Part shown: positions 28,318-38,261 of the stretch, in pieces
Position numbering within the stretch: position 1 is the first letter of the stretch
Layout of the letters: each line of letters opens with the position of its first letter
Source: Thiosulfativibrio zosterae
Lineage (GTDB): Bacteria; Pseudomonadota; Gammaproteobacteria; Thiomicrospirales; Thiomicrospiraceae
Length of the DNA stretch: 64,000 nucleotides
Direction of reading: 5' to 3'
NCBI RefSeq assembly: GCF_011398155.1
Contig: NZ_AP021888.1
Location: 1,471,501-1,535,500 of the forward strand
Program-made: the position numbers and the translations under genes
Notes under the pieces: generated by a model
Told to the model about the DNA's origin: nothing
The model's database searches: none
The model's input: only the letters and a program-made list of their open reading frames with translations

Positions 28318-30276
28318 TTAATGTTTTTCCATAAACTGGGCAAGAATGGTTGGATCTTCTAGTGTTGAAGTATCGCCACACAAATCTTCACCCTTAGCAA
28401 TGCCGCGCAGTAAACGACGCATAATTTTACCTGAACGGGTTTTAGGCAAGTTAGTGCCAAAACGAATCTCGTCAGGTTTTGCAATGGGGCCAATTTCTTT
28501 AGCAACCCACTCACGCAACTCCTGAACCATGGCCGCTTTTTCTGCCGCTTCATTCAAATTGTTAGACAAGACAACGAAAGCTGCAATTGCCTCACCCTTA
28601 ACATCGTGTGGACGACCAACAACCGCCGCTTCAACTACCGCAGGATGCGACACTAAAGCTGATTCAATTTCCATAGTGCCTAAACGGTGACCGGATACAT
28701 TCAAGACATCGTCAATACGCCCCATAATCCAGAAGTTGCCATCGGTATCTAAGTGCGCGCTGTCGCCCACCACATAATATTTGTTTTTAAACATGGCAAA
28801 ATAGGTTTCTACAAAACGCGCATCATCATTCCAAATGGTACGAACCATCGAAGGCCATGGCTTGCGAATCACTAAATATCCACCCTCACCATGCGTTAAC
28901 TCAGTGCCTTCTTCATCCACAATATGAGCATCAATCCCTGGAAGCGGCTTAGTACATGAACCAGGTTTAAGCGCAGTAACCCCAGGCAAAGGCGCAATCA
29001 TGTGAGCACCGGTTTCAGTTTGCCACCAAGTATCCACAATTGGACATTCGCCACGACCGATAACATCGTGATACCAAATCCAGGCTTCTGGGTTAATTGG
29101 CTCACCGACCGTACCTAATAAACGCAATTTAGACAAATCATATTGCTTAGGCAAGTCGCTACCAAATTTCATCAGTGCACGAATAGCGGTTGGCGCAGTA
29201 TAGAAAACGGTGACCGCATGATCTTGACAAACCTTCCAGAAACGACCTGCATCTGGATAAGTAGGAACCCCTTCAAACATCACAATGGTCATACCCATAG
29301 ACAAAGGGCCATAAGCCACATAAGTGTGACCCGTAATCCAGCCCACATCCGCGGTACACCAGAACACATCATCATTTTTTAGGTCAAAAACCCATTCATT
29401 GGTTAGATGAGCATTCAAGAGATAACCACCCGTTGAATGTTGAATGCCTTTTGGCTTACCTGTTGAACCTGAGGTATACAATAAAAACAAAGGATGTTCA
29501 GCATTAACCATCACCGCATGGTGATAGTTAGACATACCAGCAATCGCATCATTCCAAGTTATGTCACGACCGGCCTTCATTTTGACGGCTTGCTTAGTTC
29601 TTTCGTAAACAATCACACTTTCAACTGAACGACCACCTTTCTCAAGTGCTTCGTCTACCGCATTTTTAAGTGCAACCGTTTTACCACCACGGAACCCACC
29701 ATCGGCAGTAATGACCATCTTAGCGCCCGCATCTTCAATACGATCTTTTAAGGCTTCTGCAGAAAAACCACCAAATACGATAGAGTGAATGGCGCCAATT
29801 CGCGCACAGGCTTGCATGGCAAAAACCGCTTGAGGAATCATCGGCATATAAATAATAACGCGATCCCCTTTTTCGACGCCCTTAGCCACCAAAGCATTGG
29901 CTAAACGACACACTTCATCGTGCAAGTCTTTATAGGTATAAGTTTCGGTTGAACCGTCATCTGCTTCAAAGATAATGGCATTTTTGTATTCTTTTTCTTC
30001 AAGGTGGCGGTCAATACAGTTATAAGAAGCGTTCAATTCGCCATCGGTAAACCATTTATAAAAAGGCGCTTTTGAGTCATCTAATCCAACGCTAAAGTCT
30101 TTTGACCAGCTTAACTTTTCACGAGCTAGGTCGCTCCAAAAACCAACATAATCTGTTTCAGCTTTATCTTTGAGTTCTTGATATTTAGCATCATTGATGG
30201 TGGCTTGCGCTTTAAATGCTTCTGAAGGCGGGAATACACGGTTTTCGGTTAAGATGGATTCAATAGTATGCGACAT
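28318..30276 (-). CDS. acs: Acetyl-CoA synthetase (AMP-forming)
   Basis: It activates acetate to acetyl-CoA via acetyl-AMP, the high-affinity acetate route. At 652 residues it has the family length. Visible motifs are the AMP-binding P-loop [12 protein letters not shown] (about residue 265), WWQTETG, and [11 protein letters not shown] near the C-terminus, whose Lys is the known acetylation control site in homologues. ATG 30276 is preceded by AGGAGA. With actP and DUF485 downstream it forms an acetate uptake and activation locus. Confidence 0.97.
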   Translation of the reverse strand: MSHTIESILTENRVFPPSEAFKAQATINDAKYQELKDKAETDYVGFWSDLAREKLSWSKDFSVGLDDSKAPFYKWFTDGELNASYNCIDRHLEEKEYKNAIIFEADDGSTETYTYKDLHDEVCRLANALVAKGVEKGDRVIIYMPMIPQAVFAMQACARIGAIHSIVFGGFSAEALKDRIEDAGAKMVITADGGFRGGKTVALKNAVDEALEKGGRSVESVIVYERTKQAVKMKAGRDITWNDAIAGMSNYHHAVMVNAEHPLFLLYTSGSTGKPKGIQHSTGGYLLNAHLTNEWVFDLKNDDVFWCTADVGWITGHTYVAYGPLSMGMTIVMFEGVPTYPDAGRFWKVCQDHAVTVFYTAPTAIRALMKFGSDLPKQYDLSKLRLLGTVGEPINPEAWIWYHDVIGRGECPIVDTWWQTETGAHMIAPLPGVTALKPGSCTKPLPGIDAHIVDEEGTELTHGEGGYLVIRKPWPSMVRTIWNDDARFVETYFAMFKNKYYVVGDSAHLDTDGNFWIMGRIDDVLNVSGHRLGTMEIESALVSHPAVVEAAVVGRPHDVKGEAIAAFVVLSNNLNEAAEKAAMVQELREWVAKEIGPIAKPDEIRFGTNLPKTRSGKIMRRLLRGIAKGEDLCGDTSTLEDPTILAQFMEKH

Positions 30277-30314
30277 CAATGTCTCCTATTTATACTGAAT
30301 GTAAGGTCTGATCA

Positions 30315-30342
30315 ATTATCTTTAACCCCAGCATTGGGTCAA
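30315..30342 (-). promoter_or_regulatory. Probable acs promoter
   Basis: TTGACC (30337-30342) and GATAAT (30315-30320) on the minus strand are 16 bp apart, each one base from consensus, about 40 bp before acs. Confidence 0.6.
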
Positions 30343-30480
30343 TATTGAACGCTAGATTCACAAATTTGTAAAATTACCGACAATTCTACTGACTCAAGCG
30401 CGCTATTAAAACCCCTGCTTAAGGTTTTTTCACTTATTGGGGGTAAAACCTAAGCAATTTAACCCAGTAAATGACTCTTT

Positions 30481-30509
30481 AAAAAAAAGGGAGTTAAAAA
30501 ACCTCCCTT
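30481..30509 (-). terminator. Terminator after the DUF4395 gene
   Basis: AAGGGAG (30487-30493) pairs with CTCCCTT (30503-30509), followed on the minus strand by an eight-base T-run. Confidence 0.8.
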
Positions 30510-30539
30510 AATCGAATTAAATGAATCTTAAAATTTTGA

Positions 30540-31289
30540 CTATTCAGACTTTTTTTGAGCTTCTTGCTCCGCCAAACGCACTTTGTTTTTGCGAGCAATT
30601 TCATCCCAATCAATATTGTTACAGGCTTCACATTCTTCTTTAAAAACACCAACCAACACTAACAAAGAATGAATTTTACAACCCACACAAAAACCTAATA
30701 CCGTTTCCATCCACATAAAGCCCAAACAAATCCATACCAAAACCAATGGAATATAGGGGGACATATAGTTTTCGGTTGTCGGCAATAAGTTACTGCCCCA
30801 AACGGTATTGACCCAATGTGCAAAAACTTCGGGGTTGAAAAAAATTAAACAAACGATAATAAATGACGAACCCAAGCCCCAAGCAAAGCGTTTAGGTACT
30901 AATGGCTTCCAAACTGGCTTTTGTTTTCTGGCTAAAAAGCTTGAGATTAAAATGATAGGTGATAAACGAGAAGACCAAACAAACATCCCAGAAAGCATTT
31001 CTAATAACGCATAAATAAGAACATAGGTTTGAAAAGTGTAATCAAAGACGCGTCTGGTGGCATCTACATGATAAATAATGTGATTATCCCAGTCGATGTC
31101 GCCTGAATCGACCGCCGTATTGCCATCGACAACCCAATTAGAAACGAAAATGGCATCGTATAAAGTAAAACTCATAAAAATAGGAATGGCCAACAAGAAA
31201 CCCGCTCGGATTCTAACCGCAACATCATTTATGAACAATGTTTCTTCTTTAACATCCCGAAACCACAGTTTTCGCAACACCTCTAACAC
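30540..31289 (-). CDS. DUF4395-like integral membrane protein
   Basis: This 249-residue protein starts with GTG at 31289, 5 nt after GGGAGG. It has an N-terminal RIRAGFLLAIPIFMSFTLYDAIF segment region, several further hydrophobic helices and a conserved METVLGFCVGCKIHSLL stretch with paired cysteines, typical of DUF4395. A second Cys pair (CEAC) follows before a charged C-terminal tail. The function is unknown; the Cys pairs suggest redox or metal binding. It appears monocistronic, with a TATAAT at 31341-31346 upstream and a terminator downstream. Confidence 0.7.
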   Translation of the reverse strand: MLEVLRKLWFRDVKEETLFINDVAVRIRAGFLLAIPIFMSFTLYDAIFVSNWVVDGNTAVDSGDIDWDNHIIYHVDATRRVFDYTFQTYVLIYALLEMLSGMFVWSSRLSPIILISSFLARKQKPVWKPLVPKRFAWGLGSSFIIVCLIFFNPEVFAHWVNTVWGSNLLPTTENYMSPYIPLVLVWICLGFMWMETVLGFCVGCKIHSLLVLVGVFKEECEACNNIDWDEIARKNKVRLAEQEAQKKSE

Positions 31290-31380
31290 ATTAGCCTCCC
31301 AAGAGAAATTTAGTGAGTATTAGTTTTTTCTAATATGGTGATTATAACCGACTGCCATACTGGGTTATCACTCAGAGTTT

Positions 31381-32961
31381 TTATTGCCCCATATTATTTT
31401 TTAGGGACAACAACCCATCAAATCGCCCATCTGCAAACATTTTGACATCGCCTAAAGTGTTACGCGCCACCATAAACTGATCTTCATACCATAAAGGCAA
31501 TACCGCTAAAGTATCTTGCAGGTGCGTCTGTAATTGTCGATAAAGCGCTTGTTGTTTTGCCAAGTCTTGAGTTTGCGTAGCTTCAGATATTAATTGGTCA
31601 GCCAAAGCATCTTGATAAAACCCTCTATTGGCGCCTTTGGGCGGCACCGCTTGGCTGTCAAAAACATACTGAAAAATATCAGGACTTTTTACCCCCACCC
31701 AAGCCAAACTGTAAAGTTGAAAACGACCCTGTTTGATATCGCTGTAAAAGGTTCCCCAATCATAGCTTTGAATTTTTAATAGGATGCCTATGGATTTGAG
31801 TTGCGCCTGATAAATGGTAGCCAAACGAATGCGGGTGGGATCAGATGATGTTTTGTAACTCAGCTCAATAAACCCCTCAGAATTGACCAGGCCTGGTGGA
31901 ATTTTGCCGCTTTTTTTCAAATTAGCAATGAGTTGTTTGGCTTTTTCAGGTTGAAAATCAAAGCCCTCCAATCCCGCCACGCCGCACCAATGTTCTGGCA
32001 CCAATAAACCACCGGCTAAACGCGCATGACCATCAAACATGGCATTGATAACTGAGCGACGATCGATGCCATAGGCAATGGCTTGACGCATTTCTAAATG
32101 CTGCAAAAGACTGTCTTTAAAATTAAAACCGACATACCCAAAACTGGTACCCGCATGCCAAGTTGCTTTTAAATCGGGATGTTTTTCACAGTAGTTCACT
32201 AACTCGGGCGACAAATCATTTTGAATAATGTCTAACTCGCCTTTTTGTAATTTTAAAACCCGTACAGTGGCATCTTTCACCGGCACAAAATGCAACTCGT
32301 GAGCATCAGAACGCTTTAAAACTAGGCGCTGCTCAGTCATAGATACAAATTGACATTCACCACAACCGATCGGATGTTTAGAAAACTCATAACTTGCTTG
32401 CAATAAATCTGCTGGCAAAATACCGATTACCAAACGCCCAACAAATAAGGCATCAGGCTCAACCAATTTAAAATCGATTGTTTGCTGATCGAGCGCTTCC
32501 ACACTGGCAATATTCTTTAAAGACCCACGATGCGCAGAACCCGTACTCGGATCCAAAATACTCAAATAAGTGGCAACCACATCAACCGCCTCTAAGGGCT
32601 TACCATGATGAAATTGTGGAAACATTTGCAGTGTAAACCGATAGTGCGTCGGTGAGACTAATTGCCAAGTGGCTAAATCTGGAATGGTTTCAAATGACTC
32701 ATTAAAGTCAATGAGCTGGCGATAAATCAAACGATTAACCCGACTGGACAAGGCATCCGTTGCTTGTCTGGGGTCTAACATGCGAGGGCGAGCGGTCACC
32801 CCCATATGGATTTGAGCAACACCTGAGGGTTCATGAGAACACCCTTGTGTGCTCAACAAAGATGCACCGCTTAAGACCAGTGCATGACTTTTAAGAAAGG
32901 CACGCCGACTGAGTCGGCTTTTAGACACAAAGCTTTCTAGTTTTGAGGAAGCACTCATCAT
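31381..32961 (-). CDS. ABC-type substrate-binding lipoprotein, SBP_bac_5 family, Tat-type signal
   Basis: The N-terminus has the twin-arginine motif SRRAFLKS (about residues 18-25), a hydrophobic segment and a Cys in STQGC that could be lipidated. The mature part is a peptide/nickel/oligopeptide-type binding protein (526 residues) with the ATYLSILDP, AIAYGIDRR and NRGFYQD regions of the family. No permease or ATPase gene lies nearby, so it is an orphan binding protein. It follows the TolC-like gene by 29 nt. The ribosome binding site is poor. A palindrome variant lies inside at 31885-31898. Confidence 0.85.
   Translation of the reverse strand: MMSASSKLESFVSKSRLSRRAFLKSHALVLSGASLLSTQGCSHEPSGVAQIHMGVTARPRMLDPRQATDALSSRVNRLIYRQLIDFNESFETIPDLATWQLVSPTHYRFTLQMFPQFHHGKPLEAVDVVATYLSILDPSTGSAHRGSLKNIASVEALDQQTIDFKLVEPDALFVGRLVIGILPADLLQASYEFSKHPIGCGECQFVSMTEQRLVLKRSDAHELHFVPVKDATVRVLKLQKGELDIIQNDLSPELVNYCEKHPDLKATWHAGTSFGYVGFNFKDSLLQHLEMRQAIAYGIDRRSVINAMFDGHARLAGGLLVPEHWCGVAGLEGFDFQPEKAKQLIANLKKSGKIPPGLVNSEGFIELSYKTSSDPTRIRLATIYQAQLKSIGILLKIQSYDWGTFYSDIKQGRFQLYSLAWVGVKSPDIFQYVFDSQAVPPKGANRGFYQDALADQLISEATQTQDLAKQQALYRQLQTHLQDTLAVLPLWYEDQFMVARNTLGDVKMFADGRFDGLLSLKNNMGQ
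31885..31898. repeat. Dispersed palindrome copy, 12/14
   Basis: GACCAGGCCTGGTG lies inside the substrate-binding protein gene and encodes PPGLV. Confidence 0.65.
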
Positions 32962-32990
32962 GAAAGGAAAAGCATCATAACCAACCCTGT

Positions 32991-34319
32991 TTAATGGGTA
33001 GGCTCAGATAAAATTGCATCATAGCTAACCAATTTATCAGCATTCAAACTACCGGCCGCCACTTCTAAGCTTAGGCCAGACAAAATCACTTTGTGCAAAG
33101 CATCGGTTAAATCGCGTCTTGCTTTAAATTTATTGGTACGCGCCGTTAAGACTTCAAGCAAGTTTTTCAAACCCACTTTATAGCCTTCCTCCGCCGCTTC
33201 TAAAAACGCATCGTTAGATTTAACGGCTTCGCGTAAAGCATCTACTAAAGCCATGCCTCTCTCAAGGCTGCGCACCTGAACACGGGCTTCAAGCTTGGCT
33301 TGTTCGCGTGCATTTCTAAGGGCTTCAGTGGAAGACTTAAATTGATACTTAGCTTCAGCAACTTTTGAAGTCACGGCACCGCCTGAATAAATTGGCACAT
33401 TCACATAAGCACCGACATAGGTATCTTGCTTATCCCTAAGTAATACCGAACTGGTATCAGGATAACGAGAATCGGTATAACTGGCTTGCAAACCTGCCGT
33501 CGGCAAATGCCCTGATTGCTGAGCTTCAATTTCTTGTTGAGCGATTTCTGATGCGGCTAAAAATTGTTTTACCGTTAAATTATCTTGTTCGGCTCTGGCT
33601 TCCCAATCGGCTATATTTAAACTGGGTTTTGGAAGATTAACATTGAGCGCTACAATTTTTAAAGATTCAATGGATTGCCCCGTTAATTTCATCAGTTGCT
33701 CATAGGCAACATCCAAATTGTTTTCTGCATTGATGCGCTCAGACTTGGATAAATCGTAACTGGATTTAGCTTGTAAAACATCGGTTTTACTGGCCAAGCC
33801 GACTTCAGCAGAAGCATTGGCTCTTTCCCACTGAGTTTTATCCGCTTCTTCTTTAGACTTAGCCAAACTCACATCTTCTTGACCTAACAATACATTAAAG
33901 TAGGCGTTAGCAACACGCAAAATAATGTCTTGCTCTGCTGCCTTAATTTCAGCTTCAGATTTTTCCAGTTGTAATTTGGATTGGTCATATTTCACAAAAG
34001 TGCTTTTGTTATAAAGAACTTGATCCAATGCCACTGAAAATTGCGCGGTACTCGCATCGTAATTAGAAGAGGAGCTGTAAGTCTTTCCAAGAGTCGCTCT
34101 GCCCGTTACTTGAGGCAACAAGGGCGATTTGGCAACAGTGACCACTTCTTGATTGGCTTCATAACTTGCTTTGGCTTGCGCTAAAACCGCATCATGTTCT
34201 AGAGCTAATTGATAAATATCCATCAAACCATAAGCGGCAAATGCCGATGGCGCCATCAAGCTGGTCGCTAGGGCAGAGCAAAGTGCTAAGTTCAGTTGAG
34301 TTTTAAATACTTTTTTCAT
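32991..34319 (-). CDS. tolC: TolC-family outer membrane channel protein
   Basis: This is a type I secretion/efflux outer-membrane protein of 442 residues. A signal peptide ends near PSAFA, followed by YGLMDIYQLALEHDAVLAQA, and two outer-membrane efflux repeats with long coiled coils (for example YKVGLKNLLEVLTARTNKF). I chose ATG 34319 (MKKVFKTQL...), preceded by AAGGA. Upstream in-frame sequence overlaps the CYTH gene in another frame, and the signal peptide settles the start. No inner-membrane pump or adaptor is encoded next to it, so it may serve several systems. Confidence 0.88.
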   Translation of the reverse strand: MKKVFKTQLNLALCSALATSLMAPSAFAAYGLMDIYQLALEHDAVLAQAKASYEANQEVVTVAKSPLLPQVTGRATLGKTYSSSSNYDASTAQFSVALDQVLYNKSTFVKYDQSKLQLEKSEAEIKAAEQDIILRVANAYFNVLLGQEDVSLAKSKEEADKTQWERANASAEVGLASKTDVLQAKSSYDLSKSERINAENNLDVAYEQLMKLTGQSIESLKIVALNVNLPKPSLNIADWEARAEQDNLTVKQFLAASEIAQQEIEAQQSGHLPTAGLQASYTDSRYPDTSSVLLRDKQDTYVGAYVNVPIYSGGAVTSKVAEAKYQFKSSTEALRNAREQAKLEARVQVRSLERGMALVDALREAVKSNDAFLEAAEEGYKVGLKNLLEVLTARTNKFKARRDLTDALHKVILSGLSLEVAAGSLNADKLVSYDAILSEPTH

Positions 34320-34803
34320 GGGGTGTCCAATCCTTATAAGGTTTTTGTGACAAGCTGACATTGTAAAATCTGGGTATATTGGTGACTTCCTGGCCAATCC
34401 ATTGCGGCAAAATAACCGCTTCGTCTTCTGAGCTCATTTCCACTTCAGCGACAATCAGTCCGCTATTATCACCCAAAAACTCATCTATTTCCCAGAGATG
34501 TTGTTCATAGGAAACCAAGTAACGAACTTTTTCAATCACTGGCCCAACTGCCAGAGTTTTTAACATATTTTGAGCATCTTTTAAATCAATCGGATACTCA
34601 TATTCATCACGACTCAAGCCAATTTCAAGACTCTTGATATTGATATTAGCCACATCGCCTTCTATGCGAACTCGTACAGAACTCTTGGCACCCGATTGCT
34701 TAATGTCGTTTAAGTAGCCCTGTGCAAAATGCGTTTGTTGATGTGCTAAAGTTTTCCATGAGTCGCCTTTGACCAAAAACTTTCTTTCAATTTCTCTCGC
34801 CAT
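34303..34803 (-). CDS. CYTH-domain protein (triphosphate tunnel metalloenzyme)
   Basis: This single CYTH domain of 166 residues starts MAREIERKFLV, the signature ExExK (Glu4, Glu6, Lys8). Tunnel residues follow as SVRVRIEGD, KVRY, WEIDEF and VAEVEM. Relatives hydrolyse inorganic triphosphate or act as adenylate cyclases; triphosphatase activity is more likely, but this is inference. It lies 3 nt after cysM and overlaps the tolC start by 17 nt. Confidence 0.88.
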   Translation of the reverse strand: MAREIERKFLVKGDSWKTLAHQQTHFAQGYLNDIKQSGAKSSVRVRIEGDVANINIKSLEIGLSRDEYEYPIDLKDAQNMLKTLAVGPVIEKVRYLVSYEQHLWEIDEFLGDNSGLIVAEVEMSSEDEAVILPQWIGQEVTNIPRFYNVSLSQKPYKDWTPHEKSI

Positions 34804-34806
34804 GTT

Positions 34807-35694
34807 TTATCCAAATACCCCAGTTGATAAATATCGATCACCTCTGTCACAAACAATGGCCACTATAACGGCATTTTCAACCTCGCTGGCAACTTTTAAT
34901 GCCGCTGCCATAGCGCCCCCAGATGAAACACCTGCAAAAATACCTTCCTGTGTGGCCATGGCGCGCATGGTATCTTCTGCCAAGGTTTGTGACATATCAA
35001 TAATTCTATCAACACGAGTTGATTCATAAATTTTGGGCATATATTCCGCTGGCCAGCGACGAATCCCGGGAATAGCTGCACCATCTTCAGGTTGCACACC
35101 CACAATTTGTACTTGTGGATTTTGCTCTTTTAGATACATCGAAGTGCCCATAATTGTGCCGGTGGTTCCCATGGCACTGACAAAATGCGTGACTTTGCCT
35201 TGCGTATCTCGCCAAATTTCTGGGCCAGTTGAATGATAATGCGCCAATGGATTATCTGGATTGGCAAACTGGTCTAATACGATGCCTTGCCCTTCAGCTT
35301 GCATGCGATTAGCAAGATCACGCGCACCTTCCATACCCTCTTCTTTAGAGACCGTAATCAACTCTGCACCATAGGCTGCCATGGAGGCTTTGCGCTCCAT
35401 CGACATATTTGAGGGCATAATCAGCTTCATTTTATAGCCCATCATGGCCGCCACCATCGCCAAAGCAATGCCTGTGTTGCCACTGGTGGCTTCAATCAGC
35501 GTATCGCCTGGTTTAATTTGCCCGCGTAATTGAGCCTGCTTAATCATATTAAACGCTGGACGATCTTTTACCGACCCCGCTGGATTATTACCCTCTAACT
35601 TACCCAAAACAATTGAGTTGGTTTGGGGGTTAACCAGTCTTTGGATTTTGACTAAAGGGGTATTGCCAACCTGATCCATTAAAGTTTTATACAT
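34807..35694 (-). CDS. cysM: Cysteine synthase B
   Basis: This is a fold-type II PLP enzyme that makes cysteine from O-acetylserine and sulfide or thiosulfate. It has 295 residues with the PLP lysine at residue 43 in GSVKDRPAF, the TSGNTG asparagine loop, and SAMGTTGTIMG for phosphate binding. The RRWPAEYMPKIY stretch is typical of CysM rather than CysK. It is preceded by a UbiA-type gene (18-nt gap). Confidence 0.94.
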   Translation of the reverse strand: MYKTLMDQVGNTPLVKIQRLVNPQTNSIVLGKLEGNNPAGSVKDRPAFNMIKQAQLRGQIKPGDTLIEATSGNTGIALAMVAAMMGYKMKLIMPSNMSMERKASMAAYGAELITVSKEEGMEGARDLANRMQAEGQGIVLDQFANPDNPLAHYHSTGPEIWRDTQGKVTHFVSAMGTTGTIMGTSMYLKEQNPQVQIVGVQPEDGAAIPGIRRWPAEYMPKIYESTRVDRIIDMSQTLAEDTMRAMATQEGIFAGVSSGGAMAAALKVASEVENAVIVAIVCDRGDRYLSTGVFG

Positions 35695-35712
35695 AATTTT
35701 TTCTCAACATGA

Positions 35713-36618
35713 TTAATGTGCTAAAAACAAACCGAGCGCAATCAGCAGCGGCGTTAAAATATTGACCGCCACATTTAAACCCAAAGCCGGCATCAGTCTT
35801 TCTAAATCATCGTGATAGGCTCGAACCTTTAATGCCAGTGGAACAGCCATCAACAAGGTTAAGCCCCCTAAAAGCGCCCATAAAGGCAAATATTCTAAGG
35901 CGACCAAAAACAAAATTACCAGATAACTGCTTAATAAAAATAAGTTAAAAATACCACCCGATGCTTTAGAGCCTAGTAATATCAAAACATTATAACGCCC
36001 CACCATTTTATCTGCGCTGGCATCCGGAAACTGATTGAGTAGCAATAGGTTATTCACTAAAAAGAAAGGCACTAGAGAAACGCCAAAAACCACCCAATCA
36101 TATTCACCGGTTAAAACATAATAAGCCCCCATCACCATCAAAGGCCCAAAGGCAAACCCTGGCGCAATCAAACACAACCAAGGCATTTTGGTTATTTTAG
36201 AGGTATAAGCAACCACAATCAGCAACCCTATCAAGCCCAGCGGCAATAATCCCCAGCCCCGCAAGGCAATAAAATATACACCTAAGGCCGCAACAAATCC
36301 CAGAAAAAACCACCCCATCTGCAAGACCCAAGCTGCCGCTTCAGGTACCGCCTGAAGACTGCCACTACCACCACTAAAAGGTGTTTTGACCGTTAAGTCG
36401 TCTAAGCCAGAATGAAAGTCCTCATATTCATTGAGCATATTCACGGCGATATGTGCCGACAACCCACCCAGCAAAACCAAAACAAACAAGCTGACAGACC
36501 ACTCTTGATTTTGAAAATTTGCCAAGGCAGCCGCCAAAGAAATCACCGCTAGGGTTAAAACCAAAAATGGCGGACGCATACTACCAATCACGGCTTTAAA
36601 AATTGCTTTATTAAACAT
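35713..36618 (-). CDS. UbiA-family prenyltransferase (MenA-like)
   Basis: This integral membrane protein of 301 residues has about eight helices. The first prenyl-diphosphate/Mg motif is NEYEDFHSGLDD (about residues 63-74). The second, DASADKMVGR, follows LLLLNQFP. Similarity looks closest to 1,4-dihydroxy-2-naphthoate prenyltransferases, but no other menaquinone genes are in the window and ubiG indicates ubiquinone, so the aromatic acceptor is uncertain. Its ATG directly follows the stop of the upstream secreted protein gene. Confidence 0.82.
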   Translation of the reverse strand: MFNKAIFKAVIGSMRPPFLVLTLAVISLAAALANFQNQEWSVSLFVLVLLGGLSAHIAVNMLNEYEDFHSGLDDLTVKTPFSGGSGSLQAVPEAAAWVLQMGWFFLGFVAALGVYFIALRGWGLLPLGLIGLLIVVAYTSKITKMPWLCLIAPGFAFGPLMVMGAYYVLTGEYDWVVFGVSLVPFFLVNNLLLLNQFPDASADKMVGRYNVLILLGSKASGGIFNLFLLSSYLVILFLVALEYLPLWALLGGLTLLMAVPLALKVRAYHDDLERLMPALGLNVAVNILTPLLIALGLFLAH

Positions 36619-37458
36619 TTAGTTGTTATAACCCTCTAGGCGTTTAAACCATCCCTTTAACCATCTCTGCTCATCGCGTTCTGGTGGTGATAAGGCTATG
36701 CGCTGTTGTAATTGTGTTTTAGCTTGCTTTATAAATTGCGGCAAGGCATCAGATTCAGTGATGTTTGCAGGTAAATTGGCTAAAGCATCCATCAAACCCC
36801 AACCCTTGCCTTGATATTGCTCTTTAGCATTAAAACCCAACCCCTTAAAGTTAAAGTAATCTATCACCGCATAAAGCCCCTTTTCTGAACTCAACAGCAA
36901 ATTCAACTTGGCCGATAAACTTTGCTGCGTTTCTAAAGGCAAAGACACAAGTCGGTTTTGCCATTTTGCTAAAAACTGAGAAACAATAAATTCGGCTTGA
37001 TATTGTTGAGTGCTAAACAGCCATTGTCGTAGCGCAATGAGATCTTTTTTTGACCAGGCCTGGTCAAATTCTGCCTTATTTTTCCAGGGAACTTCAAAAG
37101 GATTTAACGCATTCAGCCACAAGGGCGCAGGCACTTTAGTACTGACAAACGCAAACATTTGCGGAAAGGTTTCTTCAAAAACAACCTTAGATTGCTTGGC
37201 TTGCGGCGTAAGCCAAATAAAATGTCCAATGCCCAGAGAAGGAAAATCCTCTCCGGTATTCCAATGCGTCAAATAATCGGGATTAAGATTCGCTTCGTTT
37301 TTAAAAATCTTATCCGCCAGCTTTTGATAATTGACATCGTTTAAGCTGGGCAAATCTAGCTTCGATGGGTGATTGGATGCTTGCCCTGCTTTTGCTTGCA
37401 CAGCGAAACAACACAACAACCCAACCAACAACAGCCGCTTTGCTAAGGTTAATTGCAA
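36619..37458 (-). CDS. Conserved secreted protein of unknown function
   Basis: This 279-residue protein has a clear signal peptide ending AVQAKAG (about residue 25). The conserved-looking centre reads KIFKNEANLNPDYLTHWN then GEDFPSLGIGHFIWL; the Glu and GIGHF arrangement is reminiscent of lysozyme-like folds but I cannot assign one. There is no membrane anchor after the signal, so it should be periplasmic. It lies 2 nt after a GST gene and abuts the UbiA-type gene. A palindrome variant lies inside at 37052-37065, encoding DQAWS. Confidence 0.75.
   Translation of the reverse strand: MQLTLAKRLLLVGLLCCFAVQAKAGQASNHPSKLDLPSLNDVNYQKLADKIFKNEANLNPDYLTHWNTGEDFPSLGIGHFIWLTPQAKQSKVVFEETFPQMFAFVSTKVPAPLWLNALNPFEVPWKNKAEFDQAWSKKDLIALRQWLFSTQQYQAEFIVSQFLAKWQNRLVSLPLETQQSLSAKLNLLLSSEKGLYAVIDYFNFKGLGFNAKEQYQGKGWGLMDALANLPANITESDALPQFIKQAKTQLQQRIALSPPERDEQRWLKGWFKRLEGYNN
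37052..37065. repeat. Dispersed palindrome copy, 12/14, still a perfect palindrome
   Basis: GACCAGGCCTGGTC differs from the consensus by one compensated pair at its ends, so self-complementarity is kept. It lies inside the secreted-protein gene. Confidence 0.7.
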
Positions 37459-37460
37459 AA

Positions 37461-38123
37461 CTACTTCACCAAACTGGCAAGATAACCGTTCATATTTTTA
37501 ATCATGCCGCTATAAAGTTGAGGCAACTCGGGAACCACAGAAGACTGTACACATTCTCTGGCCAAACAGGCTTTAGACCAATGGGTTATTTTTGGCAAAT
37601 CTCCTAAGAAATCAACACCACAGGTTTTGGAAATTAAATCCAAACGCATAAACAAGGGCGCATAAGCCGCGTCAATCAGTTGAAAAGTTTGTCCATTAAA
37701 AAAGTCATGGCCAGAATGCGCATCTTCTAAGCGCCCTAATTTAGTGAGCATTTCACCCTTAGCTTCTTCGTAGGCCGTGGCATCATGCGCACGAATCATT
37801 TTCATGGGGCCTTCAAAAACACCACCCGCAAAGGCAATCCATGCACGGTTTTTGGCTTTCAGTAAGCTGTCGGTGGGCATTAAAGTTGGTGGTGTAATTT
37901 CATCTACATATTCTTGTATAACGGAGGACTCGAAAAGCACATCATTCCCTACTTTTAAAACTGGCACTTGCCCAAGGGGTGACAAAGCTTTAAACCAATC
38001 TGGCGGGTTATTGAGGTCGATGAAAGTAATATCAAAATCCACCTGTTTGTTCTTTAAAACAATCACCGCTCTTTGCACAAATGGACACAACTTAAAACTG
38101 ATTAACTCTAACTTTTGTGACAT
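37461..38123 (-). CDS. Glutathione S-transferase family protein
   Basis: The thioredoxin-like N-terminal domain has KLCPFVQRA (Cys13-Pro-Phe), the omega/beta-class catalytic motif, and the LGQVPVLK and FESSVIQEY glutathione-site motifs. An all-helical C-terminal domain follows (about residues 90-220). At 220 residues it is full length. AGGAG precedes the ATG. It heads the tight seven-gene minus-strand run to the substrate-binding lipoprotein. The substrate is unknown. Confidence 0.9.
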   Translation of the reverse strand: MSQKLELISFKLCPFVQRAVIVLKNKQVDFDITFIDLNNPPDWFKALSPLGQVPVLKVGNDVLFESSVIQEYVDEITPPTLMPTDSLLKAKNRAWIAFAGGVFEGPMKMIRAHDATAYEEAKGEMLTKLGRLEDAHSGHDFFNGQTFQLIDAAYAPLFMRLDLISKTCGVDFLGDLPKITHWSKACLARECVQSSVVPELPQLYSGMIKNMNGYLASLVK

Positions 38124-38261
38124 GACCTAACTCCTAAAGTGATATAAATCTGATAAGACATTATACAAACTCATTTCAGTTAATTCGGGCTAAATTCTGC
38201 TCTTAAATGCGCTTTCAAATCGGTTATATTAGCTTTTGATGAAATTCCTGAGAAACCCTTG

